Assembly (NCBI RefSeq): GCF_001027285.1
Contig: NZ_CP011509.1
Coordinates: forward strand, 11,680,501-11,744,500
DNA from: Archangium gephyra
GTDB lineage: Bacteria; Myxococcota; Myxococcia; Myxococcales; Myxococcaceae
DNA length: 64,000 bases
Reading direction: 5' to 3'
Under the pieces are notes generated by a model. It did not search any database and was not told the DNA's origin. It saw nothing but the letters and a program-made list of their open reading frames with translations. Positions 54,768 to 62,436 of the stretch are shown here, one piece after another (the first letter of the stretch is position 1; the number at the start of each line of letters is the position of its first letter). The translations under genes and the position numbers were made by a program.

Positions 54768-56519
54768 ATGAAGACCCTGACGGAGTTGCTGCGCCACCTG
54801 GCCCGCCCGGGTGCGGTGGAGCTCGCCCTCATCTCCGGGCGGAACCCCATGGTGAAGACGGCGGCTGGCGCCTTCGAGGCGTTGGATCCCGCCCTCCTCA
54901 CGGCGGAGGGGCTGCAGGGGATGTTGCACGCCCTGGTGGGCGAGGCCCGCGCCGCCACCGTCTCCGACAAGCCCAGCCAGTGGGCCTTGCGCCTGGAGGG
55001 CCTGGGCCCCGTCGTCGTCGGCGCCCTGCGCCGGGGAGACGTGCTCAACGTGCGCGTCATGCGGACCGAGGCCCCCCAGGCCGGAGCCCCCGCCCCCACG
55101 CCCCGGCCCGCCGCGCCCCCTCCCACCGCCACGCCGGCCCCCGCCGCCCAGCGCCCCGCCGGGACGGGGACGCCTCCAGCCCCGGCCGCCGCCTCGCGTC
55201 CGGCGCCCCCCGCGGGCGGGCTCTCTCCCAGGCCGGCCAAGGGCGTGCAGATCCTCCCCTCGGAGCGCCACACGCCCGAGCCGCCTCCTCCCGCCGAGCC
55301 GCCTCCTCCCGCCGCGGAGCCCGTGGCCGAGGCCCCCCAGGGCCCGCGCCTCGTCGTGCGGCCGGAGTCCGCGCGCAACCTGACGATGCTGCTGGAGGAC
55401 GCGCGCACCGTGGGCGCGAGCGACCTGCACGTCGTCGCCGGCCGCCCTCCCCTCTTCCGCGTCGTCGGCGAGCTGCTGCCCCACGGCGAGCCGCTGCCCC
55501 ACGACATCGTGGAGACGATGCTCCTGCCGCACGTGCCCGCGCGCCTGCGCCCGGTGCTCGAGCGCGAGGGGAGCTGTGACTTCTCGCTGGAGCTCGGGCA
55601 GTCCGGCCGCTTCCGCGTCAACGTCTCGCGCCAGCGCACCGGCTACAAGGGCTGCTTCCGCCTCATCCCCCGGGAGATTCCCACCCTCGAGTCGCTCGGC
55701 CTGCCGGCGGACATCGCCAAGGCCACCCACCACCACCAGGGCCTCATCGTCGTCACCGGCCCCTCCGGCCACGGCAAGACGAGCACCCTGGCGGCCATCG
55801 TGGACATCATCAACCGCGAGACGTCCCACCACGTGCTCACCGTGGAGGATCCCGTCGAGTACCTCCACCCGCGCAAGAAGGCGCTGCTGAGCCAGCGCGA
55901 GGTGGGCTCGCACACCAAGACGTTCGCCACCGCCCTCAAGGGCAGCCTGCGCGAGGACCCGGACGTCATCCTCGTGGGCGAGCTGCGCGACACCGAGACG
56001 GTGCGCATGGCGCTGGCCGCCAGCGAGACGGGCCACCTGCTCATCTCCACGATGAACACGCCCAGCGCGGCGAAGACCATCGACCGGCTCATCGATCTCT
56101 TCCCGCCGGGGGACCAGGCCCAGGTGCGCATGACGCTCGCCAGCAGCCTGCGCCTCATCGTCAGCCAGCGGCTGTTGCCGAGCGCGGACCGCCAGGGCCT
56201 GGTGGCCGCCGCCGAGCTGCTCCCGGGCTCGGTGGCCCTGGGCAACCTCATCCGCGACAACAAGACGTACCAGATTCCCTCGCTGCAGCAGCGCGGCAAG
56301 TCGCTCGGCATCGTCCGCTTCGACGACTCGCTCGCCGAGCTGGTGCGCTCCGGCAAGACGACGCTGGAGCTCGCCCGGCTCTACGCCGAGAACCCCGACG
56401 AGCTGGAGGCCGTGGTGACGGGCAAGCGGCCCGGCGCGCCTCCCGAGCCCCCGCCTTCGCCGGAGGGAGGCAAGCTGCTGTCGAAGATGGGCAACCTCCT
56501 CAACCGCAAGAGCGCCTGA
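54768..56519 (+). CDS. PilT-like ATPase with Pro-rich insertion and altered His box
   Basis: A 583-residue hexameric-type pilus motor ATPase. Residues 1-105 resemble a degenerate PilT N-terminal domain, followed by a Pro/Ala-rich linker (105-200). A complete PilT unit follows (205-560) starting ARNLTMLLEDARTVGASDLHVVAGRPP, with Walker A GPSGHGKTS, Asp box TVEDPVEYLH and Walker B DVILVGELRD. The His box reads STMNT, with Asn in place of the usual His. PilT powers type IV pilus retraction. Here altered activity is plausible. It is followed by a second pilT gene 2 bp after its stop. Confidence 0.88.
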   Translation: MKTLTELLRHLARPGAVELALISGRNPMVKTAAGAFEALDPALLTAEGLQGMLHALVGEARAATVSDKPSQWALRLEGLGPVVVGALRRGDVLNVRVMRTEAPQAGAPAPTPRPAAPPPTATPAPAAQRPAGTGTPPAPAAASRPAPPAGGLSPRPAKGVQILPSERHTPEPPPPAEPPPPAAEPVAEAPQGPRLVVRPESARNLTMLLEDARTVGASDLHVVAGRPPLFRVVGELLPHGEPLPHDIVETMLLPHVPARLRPVLEREGSCDFSLELGQSGRFRVNVSRQRTGYKGCFRLIPREIPTLESLGLPADIAKATHHHQGLIVVTGPSGHGKTSTLAAIVDIINRETSHHVLTVEDPVEYLHPRKKALLSQREVGSHTKTFATALKGSLREDPDVILVGELRDTETVRMALAASETGHLLISTMNTPSAAKTIDRLIDLFPPGDQAQVRMTLASSLRLIVSQRLLPSADRQGLVAAAELLPGSVALGNLIRDNKTYQIPSLQQRGKSLGIVRFDDSLAELVRSGKTTLELARLYAENPDELEAVVTGKRPGAPPEPPPSPEGGKLLSKMGNLLNRKSA

Positions 56520-56521
56520 TC

Positions 56522-57646
56522 ATGAGCACCCCGCCGCGCATCGCCGCCCTCTTCGACAAGCTCCTGGAGAACAAGGGGAGCGACCTGCACCTGAGCATCG
56601 GCCACCCGCCCCTGGGACGCATCCGCGGCCAGCTCACCCCCCTGCGCGAGGCCCTCCTCACCCAGCAGGAGCTGGAGGCGATGCTCTTCGAGCTCACCAG
56701 CCCCGAGCAGAAGCGGCAGATCACGGAAGAGCTCGACCTGGACTTCGCCTACAGCTTCGGCACCAAGGCCCGCTTCCGCGCCAACTACTTCTACAAGACG
56801 ACGGGCGTGGCGGCCGTCTTCCGCACCATTCCCAGCAAGGTGCTGTCGCTCACGGAGCTCAACGCCCCCGAGGTGGTGCGCAAGCTGGCCGAGCGCCGCA
56901 GCGGGCTGGTGCTCGTCACCGGCCCCACCGGCAGCGGCAAGTCCACCACGCTGGCGGGGATGATCCACCACATCAACCACACCCGCCCGGCGCACATCCT
57001 CACCATCGAGGACCCGGTGGAGTTCGTGCACGAGTCGGCGAAGTCCCAGGTGACGCACCGCGAGGTGGGCATCCACGCCTCCAGCTTCGCCACGGCCATC
57101 CGCTCCGCGGGCCGAGAGGATCCCAACGTCATCCTCATCGGCGAGCTGCGCACCAACGAGACGATGAAGCTGGCGCTGCAGCTGGCCAGCTTCGGCGTGC
57201 TGGTGATGGCGACGGTGCACACCAACAGCGCGCCGGCCACCATCGATCGCATCATCAACTCGTTCCCCGCCGAGGAGCAGCCCCAGGTGCGCGGCATGCT
57301 CGCCGAGGGCCTGGCCGGCATCGTCGCCCAGCAGCTCATCCGCACCGCGGACGGCAAGGGCCGCGTGGCGGCGCTGGAGATCCTCATCGGCACCAGCGCC
57401 ATCGCGTCGATGATCCGCGAGGGGAAGGTGTTCCAGATCGCGAGCAAGATGCAGGCGAGCCAGAACCTGGGCATGCAGACGCTGGACATGCACCTGGAGA
57501 AGCTGGTGGCGGCCAATACCATCACCCCGGAGGCCGCCCTGGAGAAGGCCCAGGACAAGGAGGCCTTCGCCAAGCTGCTGCAGCGGCTCAAACCGGAGTT
57601 CGAGGTGCCCGAGTCCGCCCTCGGCGAGCCCGGCGGCTCACACTGA
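56522..57646 (+). CDS. PilT-like pilus retraction ATPase
   Basis: A 374-residue PilT family ATPase of normal length: N-domain LLENKGSDLHLSIGHPPLGRIRG, Walker A GPTGSGKST, Asp box TIEDPVEFVHE, Walker B NVILIGELR and His box ATVHTNSA. A paralogue of the gene just upstream, and the two are probably translated from one message. M. xanthus has several PilT paralogues, so I do not assign the motility pilT itself. Confidence 0.9.
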   Translation: MSTPPRIAALFDKLLENKGSDLHLSIGHPPLGRIRGQLTPLREALLTQQELEAMLFELTSPEQKRQITEELDLDFAYSFGTKARFRANYFYKTTGVAAVFRTIPSKVLSLTELNAPEVVRKLAERRSGLVLVTGPTGSGKSTTLAGMIHHINHTRPAHILTIEDPVEFVHESAKSQVTHREVGIHASSFATAIRSAGREDPNVILIGELRTNETMKLALQLASFGVLVMATVHTNSAPATIDRIINSFPAEEQPQVRGMLAEGLAGIVAQQLIRTADGKGRVAALEILIGTSAIASMIREGKVFQIASKMQASQNLGMQTLDMHLEKLVAANTITPEAALEKAQDKEAFAKLLQRLKPEFEVPESALGEPGGSH

Positions 57647-57672
57647 CCCTGGGCACAGGTGCTGCTCCGCGC

Positions 57673-57727
57673 CCATTTCCCCTCGGCCATTTCCCCTCGG
57701 CCATTTCCCCTCGGCCATTTCCCCTCT
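57673..57727. repeat. 14-bp tandem repeat
   Basis: The unit CATTTCCCCTCGGC is repeated almost perfectly about 3.8 times directly after the second pilT gene, next to the composite palindromic element. It looks like a slippage-prone minisatellite. No coding role is seen. Confidence 0.85.
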
Positions 57728-57871
57728 CCCCCCGGGAGAGGGACGGGGTGAGGGTATCGGATGAAGCCGGGTTGAACCCACTGTCCACACTTCGGGCCAC
57801 GGGTTGAAGAACGGGCCCGGGCACCCTCACCCTGACCCTCTCCCGAGGGGAGAGGGGAGATGTGCTCACTT
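57725..57871. repeat. Composite palindromic element, copy 1
   Basis: An intergenic element of about 147 bp. It is bounded by GAGAGGGACGGGGTGAGGGT on the left and ACCCTCACCCTGACCCTCTC on the right (imperfect inverted repeats), each with an extra CTCTCCC/GGGAGAG hairpin, around a unique core GTTGAACCCACTGTCCACAC. Copy 2 at 62265-62414 matches over nearly its whole length. It has the form of a small non-coding (MITE- or REP-doublet-like) element. No gene is present in 57647-57884. Confidence 0.8.
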
Positions 57872-57884
57872 CCCCTGAAGCGAA

Positions 57885-59360
57885 TCAGTGGTCTCCGGTG
57901 TGCACCGGCAGGAACACCTGGAAGGTGGTGCCCCTCCCCGGCTCGCTCTCCACGGAGAGCGCCCCTCCGTGCGCGGTGATGATGCGCCTGCACACCGAGA
58001 GCCCCAGCCCACTCCCCACCCCCACCGGCTTGGTCGTGAAGAACGGGTCGAACACCCGCTCCAGCAACTCCGGCGGAATCCCGCAGCCCGTGTCACTCAC
58101 CTCCACGAGCACGCGCTCGCCCTCCGCCACCCGCGCCGACACCTGGATGCGGTTGTGCTCCGGCTGCCCCGGTGAGATGGCGTGCGCCGCGTTCAGCAGC
58201 AGGTTGAGGAACACCTGACACAGGCGCGCCTCGTTGCCCCGCACCCGCGGCACCTCCTCCAACGACTCGACCACGTGCGCCCGGTTGCGGATTTCATGCG
58301 CCGCCAGCTTCACCGCGCTGCGCACCACCTTCGCCACCTCCACGGGGCCACTCTCCATCTCGTCCGGACTGGAGAGCAGCTTGAGGTCCTGCACGATAAG
58401 GCGCACCCGCTCGGCGCCCTCGTTCGCGTCCGCGAGCGCCTGCGTCACGTCCGGCGGCCGCGCCTGCCCCATCACCCGCTTCACATGCGCCAGGTTGTTG
58501 AGCAGGAAGGACAACGGGTTGTTGATCTCATGCACCACGCCCGCCGCGAGCTGGCCGATGGTCGCCAGCCGGTCCGCGAAGAGCAGCTGGCTCTGCGCCT
58601 CCTGCAGTTGCTCCAGGCTCTCGGAGAGCCGGTCGTTCGACACCGCCACCCGCTTGCGCTGCAGGGCATTCACCAGCACCCCGCCGGAGACGGCCATCAG
58701 GCGCAGCGACTCCTCCGGCCAGACTCCAGGCCCCCCCACCGCGTCGCAGCCCAGCCACCCGAGCAGCCGGCCCCCGAGGAACAGCGGCATGTGCACGTAG
58801 GAGCGGGTCCCCAGCGTCTCGCACAGCTGCTTCTCGGCCGCGGCCTCCGGAGGCAGCAGCGCCGTGTCCTTCACGAGGACGGTCCGCCCCGCCAGCAGCT
58901 GGCGCATCGACCAGGACAGGGCCTCCACCGGGACACTCCGCGTGCCGTCCACGTCATGGGGCGCCACGCCCTCCGCGCACCACTCGTACACCTCCGTCAC
59001 CTGGCGCCGCTCCTCGGACAGCAGGAAGACGTAGGCACGCTGGGACCCGAACCACTCGCCGAGCACCGCCAGCGTGGCGCGCAGCCCCGGCTCTATCTCC
59101 TCCAAGGGCAGGTTCAACAGGCGGTGGGACAGCTCCGCCACCAGGGCCCAGCTCCCCAGCAGCGACTGGAGCTGGTTGCGCATCCCCTGCAGGGACTCGG
59201 CCTCCCGCCGCAGCGCCGAGACCATCGCCACCGGCTCTCCCTCCCCGAGCGCCTCGGAGAGCTGGAGCAGCGTGCGCTCGGATTGTTCGAGACGCGTCAG
59301 GAGCGGGTCCGCCTCCGCCCTCTCCCCTTCGACTTCCCACTCCACCCCGTGTGCCACCAT
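57885..59360 (-). CDS. GAF-domain sensor histidine kinase
   Basis: A 491-residue soluble kinase with a coiled N-terminus, a GAF domain (about 75-240), a second coil and a phospho-accepting His in GVVHEINNPLSFLLNNL (near 275). HATPase motifs are NLLLNAAHAISPG, DTGCGIPPE and GSGLGLSVC. The HEINNP H-box is of the NtrB/HPK4 type. No response regulator is adjacent. The palindrome CACGCGCGTGAA at 59502-59513 lies about 140 bp upstream. Confidence 0.9.
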   Translation of the reverse strand: MVAHGVEWEVEGERAEADPLLTRLEQSERTLLQLSEALGEGEPVAMVSALRREAESLQGMRNQLQSLLGSWALVAELSHRLLNLPLEEIEPGLRATLAVLGEWFGSQRAYVFLLSEERRQVTEVYEWCAEGVAPHDVDGTRSVPVEALSWSMRQLLAGRTVLVKDTALLPPEAAAEKQLCETLGTRSYVHMPLFLGGRLLGWLGCDAVGGPGVWPEESLRLMAVSGGVLVNALQRKRVAVSNDRLSESLEQLQEAQSQLLFADRLATIGQLAAGVVHEINNPLSFLLNNLAHVKRVMGQARPPDVTQALADANEGAERVRLIVQDLKLLSSPDEMESGPVEVAKVVRSAVKLAAHEIRNRAHVVESLEEVPRVRGNEARLCQVFLNLLLNAAHAISPGQPEHNRIQVSARVAEGERVLVEVSDTGCGIPPELLERVFDPFFTTKPVGVGSGLGLSVCRRIITAHGGALSVESEPGRGTTFQVFLPVHTGDH

Positions 59361-59501
59361 GGACGCCTCCGATCCCCCGGTCGAGGCACTGCGACCTTCA
59401 CCTCGCGGAGAATAACGGGCTCATCGCAGACGCGTCATGGGCGCGAAGGACACCCGGCTCGCAATGCGCAACAGCCAACGCAGCGGCGTCTTCACTGGTG
59501 T

Positions 59502-59513
59502 CACGCGCGTGAA
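59502..59513. promoter_or_regulatory. Palindrome CACGCGCGTGAA upstream of the GAF kinase
   Basis: With the preceding T it reads TCACGCGCGTGA, a perfect 12-bp palindrome, followed by AAAAC. The same 12-mer lies in the pullulanase-amylase spacer (29515). It is placed between the kinase start and the DinG stop. Confidence 0.35.
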
Positions 59514-59521
59514 AACTTCCG

Positions 59522-61522
59522 TCAGAAGTCGACGTCGTCCTCGCGCTCGGGGGCAGACGTGCCCTCGAACCAGGCGCTCAGCGCGTCGAGCTGGTTGAGG
59601 CGCCGGGCCGGCGGGAGGCTCGTGAGGAAGGCGCGCCCGTAGCTCTTGGTGACGATGCGCCGGTCCAACATCGCGACGATGCCCCGGTCCGCCCGCGTGC
59701 GAATCAGCCGGCCGAAGCCCTGCCGCAGCGCCAGTGCCGCCTGCGGAAGCTGGTAGCCCCCGAAGGCCTCCTCGCCCCGGGCCTCGAGCTGGCGGATGCG
59801 CGCCGCCACCACCGGATCTCCCGGCGAGGCGAAGGGCAGCCGGTCGATGATGACCAGGCTCAGCGCGTCCCCCGGCACGTCCACGCCCTCCCAGAAGCTG
59901 TGCGCCGCGAAGAGCACGCTGGGCACCTCGCGGAAGGCCTCCAGCAGCTGCTGCTTGGGCCGCTCGCCCTGCAACAACACCTGGTAGGGCAGCCGGCCGC
60001 GCGCCAGCGCGTGGGCCCGCTCCATGTTGCGCAAGGAGGTGAAGAGCACGAAGGCCCGGCCTCCCGTCACCTCGCACAGCCGGATGATCTCCTCCGCCGC
60101 CGCCTCGATGAAGCCGGGGGCCGTCGGGTCCGGCAGGTGCGTGGGCAGGTACAGCGCCGACTGCTGCTCGAAGTCGAACGGGCTGGGCACCGACACGGTG
60201 CGCACGCTCGCCACCGGCACGCCCTCCTCGTCGTACAGCCCCATGCGCCGCGCGAAGAAGTCGAAGCGCCCCTCCGCCGCCAGCGTCGCCGAGGTGAACA
60301 CCACCGTGTCCACCCCTCCGTAGAGCCGCTCCTGCAGCTCCCTCGCAATCTCGATGGGACTGGCGCGCAGGAAGACGCCCCGCCCGCGCGCCTCCGCCCA
60401 GTACACGTGGTCGTGGGACTCCACCTTCTCCAGGAAGGACAGGTCCGCCACCAGCTCCGCGCACCGCCGGGTGAGCAGCGTCAGCTCCGGCTCGTGCTCG
60501 CTCAGCGTGAAGGCCGACAGCGCCGAGAGCGACTCCTTCACCTGCTCGATGGAGTCCGACAGCAGCGCCAGCCGCTCGGGGTTGAGCGCCACCGCGCCCT
60601 CGTGCTCCTTGAGGCCCAGCACCCGCGGCGCCTGCGAGAAGAGCGCCTCCGAATGCGTGCGCAGGCGCACCACCAGCGAGGACAGCATCCCGAAGCGCGA
60701 GTCCGTCGTCGCCAGCGCGCCCAGCGCATCGCGCACCAGGTCCTCCAGCCGGAAGCTGGACACCGAGTGCCCGAAGTGGCTCCCCGCCGCATCCTCCAGC
60801 GCGTGTGCCTCGTCGAAGATGACGGCGTCGTACTGCGGCAGCACGCCCTCGCCCCGCTGGCCCCGGCCCCGCAGCGCCAGGTCCGCGAAGAAGAGGTGGT
60901 GGTTCACCACCAGCAGGTCCGCCGACTCCGCCGCCCGCCTCACCCGCGTCACGTGGCAGTTCTCGTACACCGGGCACTTCGAGCCCAGGCACGTGTCCGA
61001 CGTCGTCGACAGCCGGCTCCACGCACTGAAGGACTCGGGCAGCTCTAGCTCGCTCCGGTCCCCCGTCTCCGTCCGGCTCGCCCACGCCTGCAGGTGCTTC
61101 CAGTACCGCCCCTCTTCCCGCGAGGCGAACTGCGGATCCTTGCGGAAGGCGTCGTAGCGGTGCAGGCACAGGTAGTTGCTGCGCCCCTTGAGGTACGCCG
61201 CCTCGAAGGTGAGGCCCATGCGCTCGCGCAGCAGCGGCAGATCCTTGAAGAAGATCTGCTCCTGCAGCGTCTTGGTCGCCGTGGACACCACCACCCGCCG
61301 GCCCGACAGCAGCGCCGGGACCAGGTAGGCCAGCGTCTTGCCCGTGCCCGTGCCCGCCTCGGCCAGCAGGTAGCCCCGCTCGTTGAAGGCCTTCTCCACC
61401 GAGCGCGCCATCTGCAGCTGCTCCGGACGGTACTCGTACGCCTCCAGCGCGGACTGGAGCGCCCCACCAGGGCCGAGCAGCGTGTCGACGGAGAGCCGGA
61501 GCGAGGAAGCGGGCAGGGACAT
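59522..61522 (-). CDS. DinG/XPD-family ATP-dependent DNA helicase
   Basis: A 666-residue superfamily-2 helicase with Walker A AEAGTGTGKT (54-63), the iron-sulfur cysteines (LCLHRY, then DTCLGSKCPVYENC), DEAH box FDEAHAL, motif III-like VFTSATL, motif V HSFWEGVDVPGDAL and motif VI RQGFGRLIRTRADRG. All four cluster cysteines are present. DinG helicases unwind 5'-3' and resolve R-loops and G-quadruplexes. The ATG at 61522 fits the family N-terminus, but I see no ribosome binding site. Confidence 0.92.
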   Translation of the reverse strand: MSLPASSLRLSVDTLLGPGGALQSALEAYEYRPEQLQMARSVEKAFNERGYLLAEAGTGTGKTLAYLVPALLSGRRVVVSTATKTLQEQIFFKDLPLLRERMGLTFEAAYLKGRSNYLCLHRYDAFRKDPQFASREEGRYWKHLQAWASRTETGDRSELELPESFSAWSRLSTTSDTCLGSKCPVYENCHVTRVRRAAESADLLVVNHHLFFADLALRGRGQRGEGVLPQYDAVIFDEAHALEDAAGSHFGHSVSSFRLEDLVRDALGALATTDSRFGMLSSLVVRLRTHSEALFSQAPRVLGLKEHEGAVALNPERLALLSDSIEQVKESLSALSAFTLSEHEPELTLLTRRCAELVADLSFLEKVESHDHVYWAEARGRGVFLRASPIEIARELQERLYGGVDTVVFTSATLAAEGRFDFFARRMGLYDEEGVPVASVRTVSVPSPFDFEQQSALYLPTHLPDPTAPGFIEAAAEEIIRLCEVTGGRAFVLFTSLRNMERAHALARGRLPYQVLLQGERPKQQLLEAFREVPSVLFAAHSFWEGVDVPGDALSLVIIDRLPFASPGDPVVAARIRQLEARGEEAFGGYQLPQAALALRQGFGRLIRTRADRGIVAMLDRRIVTKSYGRAFLTSLPPARRLNQLDALSAWFEGTSAPEREDDVDF

Positions 61523-61824
61523 TGCGGGGGGAGACGCGGGAGGAAGGGGCACCAGAGGATAACAGTGCGCCGCTCGCTCGTCGGGTTTTGTACAGGAGCG
61601 GCTCGGCTGCCTGCCCGGTGGGGCTGGCGCCAGGGCATTCCGCTCCCCCGCTCCCCTCCCGAGGGGGTGGGGGTTTCGTCCAGAAGTCTCCCTCCGGGCG
61701 CCTCCGGTTCCCCTCTTCTGCCGGGCAGATGACGGACACGGGGCCGTCGCGTTGACGCGGGGGCCCTCGAGGGATGTCACGGTGCGGCGCGGGATTAGAC
61801 TGCTGCCGGAACGGAGGGAAAAAC
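61523..61824. other. 302-bp divergent spacer without a gene
   Basis: It lies between the DinG start and the STAS-like gene. It holds an inverted CTCCCGAGGG-type GC hairpin and GGAGGG as the ribosome binding site of the plus gene. I see no convincing promoter pair, small ORF or repeat-family copy. Confidence 0.4.
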
Positions 61825-62226
61825 GTGGGCCGCCGCCAGCTCTATACGAGCGAGCACATCGACATCCACCTGGAGCCGGACGGATGGCTCCATGCCGACT
61901 GGAAGGGCTACCAGTCCGTGGACATGGTGAAGGCCGGGTGCGAGGAGATCCTCCGCCACCTCGCGGCGCAGCGGCTGTCGAAGGTGCTCAACGACAACAG
62001 CAACGTGACGGGAATCTGGGTGGGGGCCGCCTACTGGGTGGCGAGCAACTGGTTCCCCCGCATGCGGGAGGCCGGGCTGCGTCACTTCGCCTGGGTGCAG
62101 TCCCCTTCCCGGCTCAGCCAGCTCTCCGCGACCACCGCCGTGGAGCACACGACGCCAGGCACCGCCGTGCTCTTCGACGACCTCTCCTCCGCCGCCAGGT
62201 GGCTCCGGGAGGCGTGCCAGCCCTGA
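61825..62226 (+). CDS. Small STAS/SpoIIAA-like protein
   Basis: A 133-residue soluble protein with alternating strands and helices: IDIHLEPDGWLHADWKGYQS, EEILRHLAAQRLSKVLNDNSNVTG, YWVASNWFPRMREAGLRHFAWV and a final helix SSAARWLREACQ. This matches the STAS/SEC14-like or SpoIIAA-like fold of small regulators, many of unknown function. GTG at 61825 with GGAGGG 8 nt upstream is chosen. An ATG 17 codons earlier starts in poor context. Confidence 0.6.
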   Translation: MGRRQLYTSEHIDIHLEPDGWLHADWKGYQSVDMVKAGCEEILRHLAAQRLSKVLNDNSNVTGIWVGAAYWVASNWFPRMREAGLRHFAWVQSPSRLSQLSATTAVEHTTPGTAVLFDDLSSAARWLREACQP

Positions 62227-62264
62227 GCGGCCTTGGGTTCCGTGGGAACACGCTGACCCATTTC

Positions 62265-62414
62265 CCCTCGCCCTCCGGGAGAGGGACGGGGTGAGGGTAT
62301 CGGGTGAACCCGGGTTGAACCCACTGTCCACACCGAGGGCCACGGGTTGGAGAACGGGCCCGGACACCCTCACCCCGACCCTCTCCCGAGGGGAGAGGGG
62401 AGATGCGCTCACTT
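62265..62414. repeat. Composite palindromic element, copy 2
   Basis: Near-identical to 57725-57871, differing at scattered single positions (for example the segment ACACCGAGGGCC versus ACACTTCGGGCC). The arms GAGAGGGACGGGGTGAGGGT and ACCCTCACCCCGACCCTCTC face each other. It ends within 25 bp of the OmpA gene stop. The gap 62227-62436 has no gene. Confidence 0.8.
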
Positions 62415-62436
62415 ACCTTGAAGCCCTTGAAGCAGC

